DNA from: Letharia columbiana
Lineage: Eukaryota > Ascomycota > Lecanoromycetes > Lecanorales > Parmeliaceae
Length of the DNA stretch: 64,000 nt
Direction: 5' to 3'
Assembly: GCF_014066305.1 (NCBI RefSeq)
Contig: NW_023501106.1
Coordinates: 124,001-188,000, forward strand
Position 1 is the stretch's first letter; every line of letters starts with the position of its first letter. This document shows positions 46,566-57,498 of the stretch, one piece after another. A program made the translations under genes and the position numbers. Under the pieces are notes generated by a model that saw only the letters and a list, made by a program, of their open reading frames with translations, did not search any database and was not told the DNA's origin.

Positions 46566-46942
46566 GACTGTTGACAGGTTACAGTGGGAAAGCTTTAGGC
46601 CGAGGGGGCATGGGGGGTTAGTATGGAGCCAAGGAGCGGAATGACCTCCGCTGCTACGAAATTAGCGCGAAATTGCCGGCACAACGTACAGTAGGCTTAG
46701 CAATCGTTCAAAAAATGATAACCCCACAAATCCGTGTTTTTCAACCAGCATATACAGAAAGATCAAGCCTGATGGCTTTGCAACTCCAAGCGCAAGATAT
46801 TTCGCAGAGTCGACTTCGTAGTTTGCCACATTCCCAGGGTAATCAAGTGTCAGAAGCGGCGTGTGTCTTTGCACCTGTTTCGACTTCTCTTTGCCATCAA
46901 CATACGGTTTCGTGGTGAGATTTACGTGCTCGATTTTACTCA
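46566..46942. other. Divergent promoter region
   Basis: This lies between EFM6 and the GNAT gene, read apart. A 93-codon open minus-strand frame covers most of it but has no ATG in a usable position and no recognisable family, so I do not call it. Confidence 0.45.
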
Positions 46943-47446
46943 ATGGCCAATGTGATTATCAAGTCCCTGCATACAGGTGAAAAGCTTCAGGTAGCAAAGG
47001 ACGAGTTGATACACCAGGTGCAGCACGTTGAGAAGAAAACCTTTCCTCGACGCGAAGCCATGGACTTCACCACTGAACTTCAGAAACGAAATATGGACCT
47101 CGTAATCATCGTTGATGATGCTGGCCTATCTACACCGGCAAGGCCAAGAATGGTCGCTTACATGGTCTTCGTCCATCTCAAAGCTGGGAATGCTGTCCTC
47201 CTGCACAAGATTTGTGTTTCGGAAGGATACAGACGCCGAGGCATTGCCAGGATAGTGCTAGAAATTCAGGCGGAACGATTGAAGAAGCAGGGATGTACTA
47301 AGATCCAGCTCTGGGTGGACGAGGGAAACATCCCTGCGAGACGTCTATACAAGGTGTTAGGCTTGGAAGAGGTGAGCCGAGTCAAGGACTACTACGCCGT
47401 TGGGCGAACAGGCATCCAAATGCTTTGGGGATTTTCATCAGTGTGA
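46943..47446 (+). CDS. GNAT family N-acetyltransferase
   Basis: Predicted 167 aa, single exon. The fold is clear in the second half: VLLHKICVSEGYRRRGIARIV, where YRRRGIA is the acetyl-CoA pyrophosphate-binding motif A, followed by LEIQAERLKKQGCTKIQLWV and NIPARR-LYKVLGLEEV, the usual helix and strand of motif B. The N-terminal 80 residues are helix/strand with no known extra domain. The substrate (amine, peptide or histone) cannot be read from sequence. The start at 46943 is the first ATG and lies in a short leader; the stop is 331 bp before the Axl2-like gene. Confidence 0.85.
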   Translation: MANVIIKSLHTGEKLQVAKDELIHQVQHVEKKTFPRREAMDFTTELQKRNMDLVIIVDDAGLSTPARPRMVAYMVFVHLKAGNAVLLHKICVSEGYRRRGIARIVLEIQAERLKKQGCTKIQLWVDEGNIPARRLYKVLGLEEVSRVKDYYAVGRTGIQMLWGFSSV

Positions 47447-47777
47447 TTGAAAGCTTGTTGTCTGGCCTCTTGCTGAAGAATGCAGCTGGGCCAAGGGGTC
47501 GCGTCTCGCTTGCATGAGTTTCGCGATTTACATTCTGGTAGAGAAAATGGGACGCGTCCAGCCCCTTCACTTGTGGAATCACTTGAGAGAAGGGGCTGGA
47601 TGTGATCCTAGGAACGTTGGCAATAACCTCCCAGCTTTCCGCTCGCTATCATGGGATCCTTTCTGAGCCTTCTGGGGTTTCCTGGTGTGTCAATCATTGC
47701 CGGCCACCAGAAAGATGCGGTCGCCTGCTTTATGTCTAGACGATGTGGTTTGAACGCCCCTTGCGGACGTCCGACGC
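47447..47777. other. Intergenic, promoter of the Axl2-like gene
   Basis: No gene was recognised; a short frame starting near 47651 overlaps the next gene's start in another phase. Confidence 0.5.
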
Positions 47778-50700
47778 ATGATGCAGCAGCCACCGGCAAC
47801 CTTGAAACACCTGCACAAAGCCGCTCTCCCCGTCCTCCTACTGGCCTCCTCGGTCTCAGTTTATGCGACTCCCAGCATCAATTTGCCCATCAACGCGCAA
47901 GTCCCGCCTGTCGCCCGACCCAATCAAGCCTACAACTTTGTCTTCTCGGACTCCACTTTCAGCTGGGCTGGAAACTCCATCGACTATAGTCTCACGAACG
48001 GCCCAGGATGGCTTCAGCTGAACAGCTCAAGCAGGGTCTTCTCTGGAACACCTAGATCTGCTGACGCTGGATCTTTCGCCGTGGGCCTGGCCGCGACTGA
48101 CGACACTGGTTCAAGCTTAATGTCCGTGACATTTGTAGTGTCTACTGATCCTGGACCTGGACTGGGTACTTCAGTCGCAGAGCAGCTCCCCGCCTTTGGC
48201 CCGGTTCCCAGCCCCGACAGTCTCTCACTTGCACCCTCGACTGCACTGTCGCTCTCTTTCTCTCCAAATACTTTCACGAATACGAGCGCAAACACTGTAT
48301 ATTATGCTATATGCGCTAACAATACGCCTTTGCCGTCTTGGATCAACTTCCATCCCAGCAGTCTTACCTTCTCCGGCACAACGCCCTCATCGACCTCTCC
48401 ATGGGAGCTTCCTCAAGTGTTCCAGATACAGCTCATAGCTTCAGATGTGATTGGATTTACAGAAGCCGTCGCAAGCTTTCAATTGGTTATTCAGAGCCAT
48501 CTACTCATTTTTGGAAACAGGCTGCATGTCATAAATATCACGAATGGGTTGCTGGTAAACTTCACTGGTCTTCAGCATGATCTGACTCTGGATGGTCAGC
48601 CGGCAAGTTCTTCCGAGCTACGCGAAGTTGTGGCAAGCACGCCACCGTGGATGTCGTTCAATTCTAGTACCCTGACCCTATCCGGCACACCTCCCGAAAG
48701 TGCAACTTCGCAAAACTTCTCCGTGACTGCGAGCGATGTTTATGGGGATGCTACGAGCACAATCGTCCTAATCCAGAACACCAACAACCATACGAGCTCC
48801 CTTACGAGCTCCTTTGTAGGGCCTTTTGCCACAGTGAACGCCACGATAGGAGCAGTCTTTACGTATGATCTCAAGCCTGAGCTCGTCTCAGATTCCACGG
48901 CGGACGTTGCGGTAGATCTTGGTGCGGCATCTGTATGGCTGAATTTCAATTCGAGTTCCCTGAAGCTCCAAGGCCACGTCCCCACGGATTTAAAGCCTCA
49001 GTCAATCCATGTCATGGTGACTGCAACACATGGAACGCAGAGCCAATCCCAAATCCTCACGGTTGACTTACAAAATGCAAGCGCCTCGAGTGCACGGACC
49101 ACATATAGCCACAGCATTTCTCCCAAAGCTACGTCCGGCTCTACAGCGAGGGGCAACCAGACCGGAAATGCAACAAGCTCAGCCAGCAGGCCCAAAAAGC
49201 GTTGGGTTGCTGCAGCGGTCATAGTGCCAATATTCGTTGGGTTAGGATTGTTGCTTCTGTTATGCTTCTGTCTTAAGAGAAGGCGGCAACGAAAAGCAAA
49301 CAATGGTCCGTTACTCTCGCCGAAATGGAGGATATCGCGGCCGATTCTGGAAAAGGATACTCCGAACGCTGAGGTAGGGGCAGAGACACCAAGAGTGCTG
49401 GCCATCAACCGAAGGAGAGCTTCTTCAATGGCGTCCAAGGCACCATGGTTAGACTTTCTAGGGTTTCAGACATCAGGACATAGCCCCCGCGGGTTAAAAT
49501 CGCATGTGTCAAGTGGTATTATCGGCAGCACAGAGCACTCGACAGGGCCGGAGTCTGCGGGGCTTCCTTGCTCTGGACGAACAAAAGAAAAATCGGTGCC
49601 AGACGTCAGCCATATACCAGAGAAGCGCACAATGCGAAAAGCCGGAACGACATCCTGTGGACTAAAAGCACCCACATTGGCTGTTCAAAGGCTATCTGTC
49701 ATAATCGACGAATCACCGACCAAGAGACACTCGAAACAAAAGCAACGGCGATCGAATCTGAGTTACGATACTGCCAGCATCTTTTCAAGTCAACGCCTCA
49801 GCGGCATTGGGCACGGACGTAACACTTTGAGTCAAGGTAGCAGCAACCTTCGTTTTAGCAGTAAGGGCGTAGGCCATGGCAGCGGTCTTGCAAGTGGACC
49901 TCCAGGCTTTGGAATCGTTCGGAACTCCTGGCGCAATCTCAGTCGTAGTACCTGGGCCTCCACGGACGGTTCTTCAAATCCGGGACTCGAACGAGAGGCC
50001 ACCATCGGGAAATTTCCGTGGAATACTCGGCCCCCGGCGTCGAATGCTTTCGGCAAGGGTTCCCACTCACAAGTCATTCACGGATTCCCGGATAACGAAG
50101 GGTCTCGCAAGCCAACACTCAGGCCAGTACTGTCTCCCACACAAGGCAGTATCAAACGAAAATCAGGCTCTTCTTCGCGGTTTCAATCCAATCTCCTCAA
50201 GGCCGACCCTCTTCAGTCTTTCCACAAACACCGTCTGCAACAGCGAAGTTCACGCAATCCACTTTTTTCTGCTGGCCCCTCATCGTCCCGGATATCTTCA
50301 ATTCGCGCATCGAAGACAGCACCCTTACAGATACCCTCATCTGAGTCAGGCAGTACTGGTAATAATGCTGTGTCTGAACGTCCGTTCACACCTCCTAGAG
50401 AGGACCTTCAACGGTCCTATTTCGAATCCTCGTCCCTCGAGCCGCCAATGCGATCAAGCCCCTCCCGATCCTTCAGCTCTACAGCCTCACCGCGACGCCA
50501 GAAGAGCTATATCAAGTACCACTTGAACGCGCGCGCCCTCTCTCCTCAAAACTTCAGCCGCCCCTCGCGAATGAACAGCAGAGGAAGCAGCTGGGTCTCT
50601 ACTAGCAGCGACTCCAAATTCGGCAGCGCAGCCAGTGAAGCACCTCCCTTCAACGGCTTCGGCGAGGATCTGAGAGAAGAGACAGACGAGTATGGCAACA

Positions 50701-51014
50701 AGCGTTGGCTGCGCGGTCACCCTAATCCGTTAGGCACTCACAGGTTGGATGTTACAGACCAAGAGTTGATTGACCGTCTCAGAGTCAGTGGTCACGTCAA
50801 TGCCGCGCAACGCTTGAGCTATCTGATGAGAGCGCAGACGGACGGGAAACCAGACCATGGTGCCGAGAGCGGCGACGAGGGTGGGCAAGTCAAGATTGGT
50901 AGTTTGAAAGGGAAGAGGTTGGGCCAGAGAGCGGGGTTGAAGCAGGGTGATCCGGGTAACATGAGTATGAGGGGGGATATCGGGAACACGACTGCGGGAG
51001 GTGCTTTCATATAG
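47778..51014 (+). CDS. Axl2-like cadherin-fold membrane protein
   Basis: Predicted 1078 aa, single exon. It is a type I membrane protein with a signal peptide (residues 1-30, HKAALPVLLLASSVSVYA), about four dystroglycan-type cadherin-like repeats in the first 440 residues (each with a pattern such as LPSWINFHPSSLTFSGTTP or PPWMSFNSSTLTLSGTPP), a Ser/Thr-rich stalk, and one membrane helix at about 475-500 (VAAAVIVPIFVGLGLLLLL) next to a basic stop-transfer (KRRRQRK). The cytoplasmic tail of 580 residues is Ser-rich with a conserved EYGNKRWLRGHPNPLGTH block. Yeast Axl2 marks axial bud sites; filamentous relatives act in development and conidiation. The intronless state of so long a gene here is noteworthy. 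Confidence 0.85.
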   Translation: MMQQPPATLKHLHKAALPVLLLASSVSVYATPSINLPINAQVPPVARPNQAYNFVFSDSTFSWAGNSIDYSLTNGPGWLQLNSSSRVFSGTPRSADAGSFAVGLAATDDTGSSLMSVTFVVSTDPGPGLGTSVAEQLPAFGPVPSPDSLSLAPSTALSLSFSPNTFTNTSANTVYYAICANNTPLPSWINFHPSSLTFSGTTPSSTSPWELPQVFQIQLIASDVIGFTEAVASFQLVIQSHLLIFGNRLHVINITNGLLVNFTGLQHDLTLDGQPASSSELREVVASTPPWMSFNSSTLTLSGTPPESATSQNFSVTASDVYGDATSTIVLIQNTNNHTSSLTSSFVGPFATVNATIGAVFTYDLKPELVSDSTADVAVDLGAASVWLNFNSSSLKLQGHVPTDLKPQSIHVMVTATHGTQSQSQILTVDLQNASASSARTTYSHSISPKATSGSTARGNQTGNATSSASRPKKRWVAAAVIVPIFVGLGLLLLLCFCLKRRRQRKANNGPLLSPKWRISRPILEKDTPNAEVGAETPRVLAINRRRASSMASKAPWLDFLGFQTSGHSPRGLKSHVSSGIIGSTEHSTGPESAGLPCSGRTKEKSVPDVSHIPEKRTMRKAGTTSCGLKAPTLAVQRLSVIIDESPTKRHSKQKQRRSNLSYDTASIFSSQRLSGIGHGRNTLSQGSSNLRFSSKGVGHGSGLASGPPGFGIVRNSWRNLSRSTWASTDGSSNPGLEREATIGKFPWNTRPPASNAFGKGSHSQVIHGFPDNEGSRKPTLRPVLSPTQGSIKRKSGSSSRFQSNLLKADPLQSFHKHRLQQRSSRNPLFSAGPSSSRISSIRASKTAPLQIPSSESGSTGNNAVSERPFTPPREDLQRSYFESSSLEPPMRSSPSRSFSSTASPRRQKSYIKYHLNARALSPQNFSRPSRMNSRGSSWVSTSSDSKFGSAASEAPPFNGFGEDLREETDEYGNKRWLRGHPNPLGTHRLDVTDQELIDRLRVSGHVNAAQRLSYLMRAQTDGKPDHGAESGDEGGQVKIGSLKGKRLGQRAGLKQGDPGNMSMRGDIGNTTAGGAFI

Positions 51015-51589
51015 TGTTTGGCTGTGTACTGTCCATTTATCCATAGCTCCTGCCTATCTAACGAATTTTGTGATCCAAAGAGTCTCCCATAACAGTCGTG
51101 CCACCCATGCAGCGATAAATCTTCACACAACGCAGAGAACACTCTAGTGTTGGCTAAAGCCGCATCTAGTCCTTGCACCATCTACCGTCGTAAGTCTCAA
51201 AGCAGAAGCCCATATGCTGTACGCCACGCTACTGATGCCTCTACTGCACGGAAGACGGTGTTGTGCGGATTCATCGTTGCAGATCTACGCTATTGCGAAG
51301 GTCACGATGGGAACATCGATTGAAAATGTGTGGAGAGGATGTGCATACCTAGGATAGACCGACTAGATACATGATCGGATGTGACAGAGGTTGAAAGGAC
51401 AGAACAATGTACACAAGAAGTACTATGTGCGAAAGGAAGTATGAGTAGAATAAGTATGTACGTGATGGATATGTGCAGGGCAGGAACTGTGTGACGGGAG
51501 AAAAGACGTGGGTGATATAAGAAATGTGCACGTAGTAGGGAAAAGATATACAGGGGAAGGAGGGATCAACGCCTCTTTCCCCACCACTT
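51015..51589. other. Convergent intergenic region
   Basis: 3' flanks of the Axl2-like and GH81 genes, which face each other. No gene was recognised; two short frames on the minus strand lack family similarity. Confidence 0.5.
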
Positions 51590-54500
51590 TTAACCAGCAC
51601 CTCCCATCCCCGCGGCAAGCGCCAAGTACCTACGCAAATTTCGGAGTCAGTATAGTCCTCTTTGGGTAATAGATCGAGAAACGAGACATATCTGAAGAGC
51701 CGAAATATCCTTTCACTGCCAAAACATGGTATTTCACGCAAGTAACTAGACAAATCTGGGGGAGCGAAGGAGCTTTCTGCTCCCGGAATCTGGATCGTGG
51801 CCCCAATTTGCTACCAAAAGGAAAGGGGTTACCCGGAAAAGTACGTACCAGGTCAGGCTCGCTCCGTCATCCAGATACTGAGCATCAAAGCCTGGTCCAG
51901 TAAGCCAGTTCCAAGACTTGACGGGATCGATAAGCGCCAAGTTCGAATACAGGATACCCCTCCAACCCCCAGTAACGTTGTTGACGGGATCGACGCAGCC
52001 ATCACAGAAGTACGTGTTCCACTCCTCGGTCACGAAGTTTTGGTTCCTGATATAAGGGCTAGAGGGGTTGATTGGGATCATGTGTATTCCTTGTATATAC
52101 TCGTCGTTGGTGCCGAAGTAGGTTGTGTGGTCGACTTTATTTTCGAATAGGATGCCGGTGTTCTTGTTACCGATGAAGTTAGCAGGTTGATTGGCATTGG
52201 TGGATTCGAGGAGAAAGTAGTTCTGAAAACTACGTTTCTGAACGGCTAGCATCAAATTCCCACGAGCTTCCATGGCTGTGTCACCAATGATCCTTCCCCA
52301 TAGTTTGACTGCGTAACTGAACAAGGCGTCTTCGGATGTGGATTCTTGGTCCTTCCCGTCGCCGCTATCAAACAAACCCTTAGCCCAAGAGTGCCCGTGA
52401 TACCAGTCAAAGCTACGGGAAACGGGGAAGTATGGATCGTTAGAATTAGGGTTACTGGCATCTCGTACGAGAGTATTCACCCAGTCTCGGTGTGCGGGCA
52501 GCCAGGCTGGATCGAGGTAGGCGATAATACTGGCAGCGTACACAAAGTACGACCAGTGGAAGTGATGATCGTTGTAATAGGTGTTTCCAAAATCGTCCCC
52601 ACTGTTTCCTGTGATGTACGAGGCCGTAGCTGGATCATAGTTTCAGAGTCAGCATTGCCCATCCGAGGGGATATGGTGAGCCTTCAAACATGTCTACAGA
52701 GTAGTCGCTCTCAAGACATGTCTCAAGGCTCAAGATCTGCTCCGGAAGAGGAAATATGAACTCCGAAAATACGTACATACGACGCCACCCCATTGCGATT
52801 CATACACGAGTGGGTAAATTTGAGTGTTGTTCGCGAAAAGTTCGTAAGCTTCCTCAAGCTTCGCCAGGCCAGCTTGAGCAGTCGAGACGTCTCCGGCTAG
52901 GTCGTGAACGGCGTATATCGCTGCTGCGAACTTTGCCAAGGCTTTGCCGCTATAATACATGCTATTCAGATTCGACTGAGCATTCATATCCTGCGAAAGG
53001 TCACTGATACCTGCGTTGTCGATCGCTGTCATTGCGGCAGCCGGGATGGTGTTGGTAGAAGCAATGCTAGCATTCCAAGGGGCAAAGCCGATGTCAACAG
53101 GCATGGACGGTTCCACCATTGTCCATGAGTCTCCGATAACACCAGTAGCAAGTCCCTTCGTAGTCGTTTGGAGCTGGATTGCTGTCTGACCTGCGCTTGT
53201 GGTCGAGTCCATAGATTGAAGGTGATGAGGAAGTGCCATCATGATGAGACTAGCGCCATTAGCGGCGACCTTGGTCCAGCTCAGTGAATAAGATCCAGAA
53301 GCTCCGTCGACGGATGCAGAAAGTGTAGCTGTCGTTGCGTAGGCACCAGCAGCACTGTCATATGAAGCTTCCTGAGCTGCTACGTCTCCAGGATTCTTCG
53401 CAACTTGAATTATTCCGGTGAAAGATCCCGATGCTACCAATCTGGTGGTGTTCAACAAAGTGAGGGCAAGGCCCGAACCGTTATTCGCTGTTGCGTACAG
53501 AAGCCATGTGTTGCCATCATCAAGGAGCAATCTGTATTTCGTTACACCTGCAGCAGGAGAGGCGAGTGGCGTTATGGCATTGAAGAACACGCTGGTATCA
53601 ACGAAGGGAGTTGCTCCATTACTGGATCATAATTTCGGAGTCAGCGTTGCCTCTTTGAGGGGGCATATAGAGCCTTAGGACATAGAGAGAGCAACGTCCC
53701 AGAACATGTCTGAAGACTCAGAGTGCACTCCGAAAAGAGACATATGGACATTGAAGCACGTACTATATTGCGGTGACAAACCCCATGCCCTGCACCATCG
53801 GAAAGCTGATGGCAGGGGTCGTAGCACCACTCGGTAGGAGGTTGACGTTCGCAGAGAACGCAGTCAAAGTGTCAGTGGTCAAAGACATTCCCCTTCTCGA
53901 GTCAGCAACCAATTACAGAGTTGACGGATCGAGACTTACGGGCCCAGCTCCGCTGCAGAGAAGATCAACGATTGGATCCCGATCGGATTGATGTAGAATT
54001 CGACCGGGTCTGCAGTTGCATTGGGCCCGTAGGCCCTTTGATATGCCTCGTCGTGGGTGATGCTGAGACCGTAAGAGAATGCATTGCCACCGCCCTGGCT
54101 CCAAAGAAGAGAGTATGGGTGTGTCCAAACCCCGTTGAGCTGATCGCCAAGGAAGAAGTTCGCATAAAACTTATTCGTCTCCGTGGGGCCTTGGTTCGTC
54201 TTAAGGTTGAGTAAGCTAATGATCGGCCCAAATACTATACTAACTTACGATGCCAAGTTTTCCCACGGGGTGGTCCGGCCTGGTCGCAAAGACCGATGGC
54301 GGAGCTTCAGTGCTGATTGGAGAGGCGAAAATGTTGGACACAGTGGCGGCCGCAATTAAGGGTTTCACTTGTGCTATGGTCTTATTGGTGGCAACGGATA
54401 TGGTTGAGGAGGGTGAAGGGATGACTTCTGTTGGAAATGGCTGCAGATGGGGATGGCCAGCCGTCTCAAGCGCGACGTGGATGATCTTCAGAAGAAATCA

Positions 54501-54687
54501 GCAAACAGCGCCATGCAAGGGCTAATAGGAACAGACTAACCCCTCTAGTACCAGGGGCCTCTGAAGGAGAAGGTAGACTCTGCACTCCTGCCGCGAGTAT
54601 GTCGTTTGGTGTCTGCGCTTCGAGAAGTGGCAGCGCTTGCGTCCAGCAAGCGGCCTGCAAGACTGTCAACAGCGACAGGGGTTTCAT
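51590..54687 (-). CDS. GH81 endo-1,3-beta-glucanase
   Basis: Predicted 684 aa from seven exons: 54541-54687, 54249-54485, 53940-54199, 53764-53892, 52777-53621, 51849-52629 and 51590-51629. It hydrolyses beta-1,3-glucan; the signal peptide (residues 1-20, MKPLSLLTVLQAACWTQALP) indicates secretion. GH81 landmarks: TNKFYANFFLGDQLNGVWTH near the start of the domain, FPMVQGMGFVTAIY across an intron, YYNDHHFHWSYF (Asp about 432) and KDQESTSED (Glu about 507 and 511, four apart), matching known catalytic acids of the family. It ends DDGASLTWYLALAAG. Similar enzymes (Eng1, Acf2) act in cell separation and autolysis. Three introns (51630-51848, 52630-52776, 53622-53763) are introner-like. Confidence 0.92.
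51630..51848 (-). mobile_element. Introner-like element, last intron of the GH81 gene
   Basis: A 219-nt intron, the longest of the set, starting GTACGTACTTTTCCGGG and ending CTGACTCCGAAATTTGCGTAG. It shares TCTTCAGATATGTC-type and CTGACTCCGAAA sequence with the intron at 53622-53763. Its added length may reflect insertion or growth. Confidence 0.6.
52630..52776 (-). mobile_element. Introner-like element, intron 5 of the GH81 gene
   Basis: A 147-nt intron, GTACGTATTTTCGGAG at the 5' end and GCTGACTCTGAAACTATGATCCAG near the 3' end. It contains two inverted 17-base arms (52678-52694 and 52715-52731, 14 of 17 complementary), so the RNA can form a long hairpin. Confidence 0.75.
53622..53763 (-). 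mobile_element. Introner-like element, intron 4 of the GH81 gene
   Basis: A 142-nt intron beginning GTACGTGCTTC, with TTTTCGGAGT 28 bases in, and ending GCTGACTCCGAAATTATGATCCAG. The 3' 30 bases match the intron at 52630-52776 almost exactly. TTTCGGAGT and ACTCCGAAA are perfect inverted copies near its two ends. Confidence 0.75.
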
Positions 54688-55850
54688 AATGTATAAGAGG
54701 GGAACCAACAAAGCTGTCTTTGCAAGAGTACTGACAGAGTGGTAGCCAGGACAGAATTTGAGCAAGTAAAGCGTGGAAAAGAGCGAGTAGCTATTAAGGA
54801 GAAGTTTATATATAAAGAGCGAATGTACACTACCCAGAGCTTCGCGTTGCAAGCTCTATACTCTCGTCACCATCCTGTGGTCATGTTGGAAGCTCAAGAC
54901 CGAGCATGGCCTCGCGGAAGAGGATCAGCTTCCTCTGTAAGCACAAGTATGGCGGTCCATGACCGGCCTGCCAGGAGCTAGAGAGCGTGACGACCTTCAT
55001 CTTTTGTCTTTTGTGGAAGGCGGTTATTGTGGTCAAGGAAAGCTGGTAAGAAGCTGAGAGACTAGATGCACCTGTGACAAGAAAGAGCAAGGAAACGAAA
55101 TCCAGATGACCATGCGACTACGAGTAGGCAAAGAAAAATATCAAGGATCAAGTGAGAATCGTGTTAAAGTACGAGAGTACCTCTAGGGAACTCTGGCGCA
55201 TTCATTTTGCGGGGTACCGTCACCAGCATACTTCAAGTAATCACAGAGCCGCCTTTTCGCAGGCCATTGCCCCGCGCCGACAATAATACTCGTACGAGAG
55301 CATGAGCCAGGGGTGGGCATCATGAATGGTGTGGCATAGCCTTCACTGTTGCTCCAACCGTTGGCTTTGATGTTTGTCGCCGAGAATTGAGATATGAGGG
55401 TACTGGAGCTGTCGGGTGAGATTACCGTCTCGCTGCCCTGGCTCCCACTCACGACATGCTGGCATCAATGCTGCAACTTCTAGACGAGTATTCCGTAAAT
55501 GGGACAAGATGCACATGTGCCTCAAACAACGTCGCGCATAACATCTGTTCCATGTCTACCCGTCGGAAATGCTGACTTGAACCATTCAGGAAGCTGTTGG
55601 ATCCATGGACCTTGTTTGGACTCGGAGCTACGCCAATTTTCGCACAAAAGCCCCACTCTCGCTCTCTAGTGCTCAAATGTACAGATAGCGTCGCCGTGAC
55701 CGGCCGGATACCTCAGGTACCTTAATGTTTATTGATTCGGCCTCGCTTGGTTGAGTCAGGTGCTACCTTCTCCATCTTCATGTTTTTTAGTTCTGCTGTA
55801 TTAATGTGTCCACAGTGTAACGAGGTGTTGGCTGTGCTTGATGAGCAATC
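54688..55850. other. 1.2 kb divergent region, no gene seen
   Basis: This separates the GH81 gene from the DMT transporter, which read apart. Minus-strand frames at 55183-55676 are the only notable ones and resemble nothing; they would need splicing to give more than 90 aa. Confidence 0.4.
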
Positions 55851-57498
55851 ATGTTCCTATCTTCCTCTGAGTCCGAGGTCGAAGGAGAAGGAGAGGGAAA
55901 GCAGAAAGACTTCCCCGCCTCAGTCCTAGAAAACTCGTTGTCGAAAGCGGATCACGGCAATCCTTCGGCAAAAACGAGCAACCATCACCCATATCTAGAT
56001 GTGCCACTTCAGTCCGCTTTTGCGAGATCATCCGATACCGTGTCCGACCTTTCTACCTACTCTGCAGACAATGAGAACGAAAGATGTACTGGACGCCTGC
56101 TCACCGTGTCTTCGGCTGGGCGATTGCTCTCAAGCTCTCCCGCACCATCGCCGACGACATGGAAAGAAACGTTTCGGCTATCTTGGGCCAGTAACAAAGG
56201 TTTAGCCTTGGTCATGTTTGCGCAGCTTTTCGGTGTTATGATGAATGTCACAATTAGACTACTGGAAACAGCTGGAACATCTGGACCTGGAATGCATCCC
56301 TTTCAGGTACGCCCAGCCATGTTCCTGATATTCCCACCGGACACTCTCGGTTTTTGAGTCTTACAATCACAGCAGATTCTGTTTGCTCGAATGACTGGCA
56401 CTCTTGTCCTCAGTGGCATCTATCAATGGTGGGCCAAATTGTCACCCTTTGGATCGCGGGAAGTCCGTGGACTCTTGATTGCACGTGGGGTGGGTGGATT
56501 CTTTGGAGGTAAGTGGAGGTACCGTTGGAGAAAGCGCTCAGCAACCGCTGACCGTGAGCAGTATATGGCATGTACTGTGAGTATGAAACTTCCAACTCGG
56601 TCTCAGATCTGTGGCCTAATAGGCTAAAGATTCACTGCAATACCTGCCTCTGTCAGACGCTACGGTGATCACCTTCCTTGCTCCAATCGTGGCTTGCTGG
56701 GCCTGTTCATTCCTCCTCCATGAGCCGTTTGGTGGCAATGAGCAGATCGCTGGCATAGTCTCCTTTCTTGGAGTCGTCCTCATTGCCCGACCCACGTCTC
56801 TACTTCCACATCGCTCGGACGTGCCGCCTGTAGCAAGTGGAGTCGGCGATGGATTACCCTCAACCAACGTCACCATGCCCACCGACCTCTGGGGACCCAA
56901 TCATGTAACATCAGCACAGCGTCTCAGTGCCGTGGGAGTTGCCCTCATTGGCGTTCTCGGCGCAGCTTCTGCGTACACTACCATTCGCTGTATCGGCAAG
57001 CGCGCACATCCCCTAGTCTCTGTGAACTATTTTGCAGCCTGGTCCACTCTCGTGAGTACCGTGGCACTCCTTGCAGTACCAGGCATAGATTTCCAACTGC
57101 CCGCCAACCTGCGGCAGTGGATTTATTTGGTCTTCCTCGGCATCTGTGGGTTCCTAATGCAGTTTTTACTCACGGCAGGCTTGCAGCATGAGAAGGGCAG
57201 TCGAGCGACCAACATGGTCTACACGCAGATGCTATTTGCGCTTGCTTTTGATAAGATGGTTTTCAACACGACGCCAGGGGCATGGGGTATAGCCGGGAGC
57301 AGTCTCATCTTGGGTAGCGCGCTATATGTGGCTTTGCACAATAATAATAAGAAGAATGATACCCAGGTTCGAGGAGATGTAAGACGCGACGAAGAACTGG
57401 CATTGGTGGGAGATGATGCTATTGAGAGTGATTTTAATAATGGGACAGGGCCACTTAGAGGTGTTCAGGAAGTACAGCTAAGGACGCTCAGAGTGTGA
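55851..57498 (+). CDS. DMT-superfamily (EamA) transporter
   Basis: Predicted 490 aa from exons 55851-56306, 56376-56508, 56562-56576 and 56630-57498. It is a polytopic membrane protein with two EamA halves. The first 110 residues are soluble, Ser- and Glu-rich; the first half has GLALVMFAQLFGVMMNVTIRL and YYSLQYLPLSDATVITFLAP, a DMT motif. The second half contains VGVALIGVLGAASAYTTIR and GFLMQFLLTAGLQHEKGSRA. Ten helices can be counted roughly. The C-terminus (KKNDTQVRGDVRRDEEL) is charged. Exon 3 is only 15 nt (VYGMY with phase-1 edges). Substrates of fungal DMT proteins vary (nucleotide sugars, metabolites); none can be named here. Confidence 0.85.

Noticed and set aside
46662..46943. 93-codon open frame opposite the GNAT promoter
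   Set aside because: It begins at a TTG, has no usable ATG, and shows no recognisable family; it also covers a divergent promoter.
55183..55676. Minus-strand frames between the GH81 and DMT genes
   Set aside because: Two short frames do not join through plausible splice sites into a recognisable protein.
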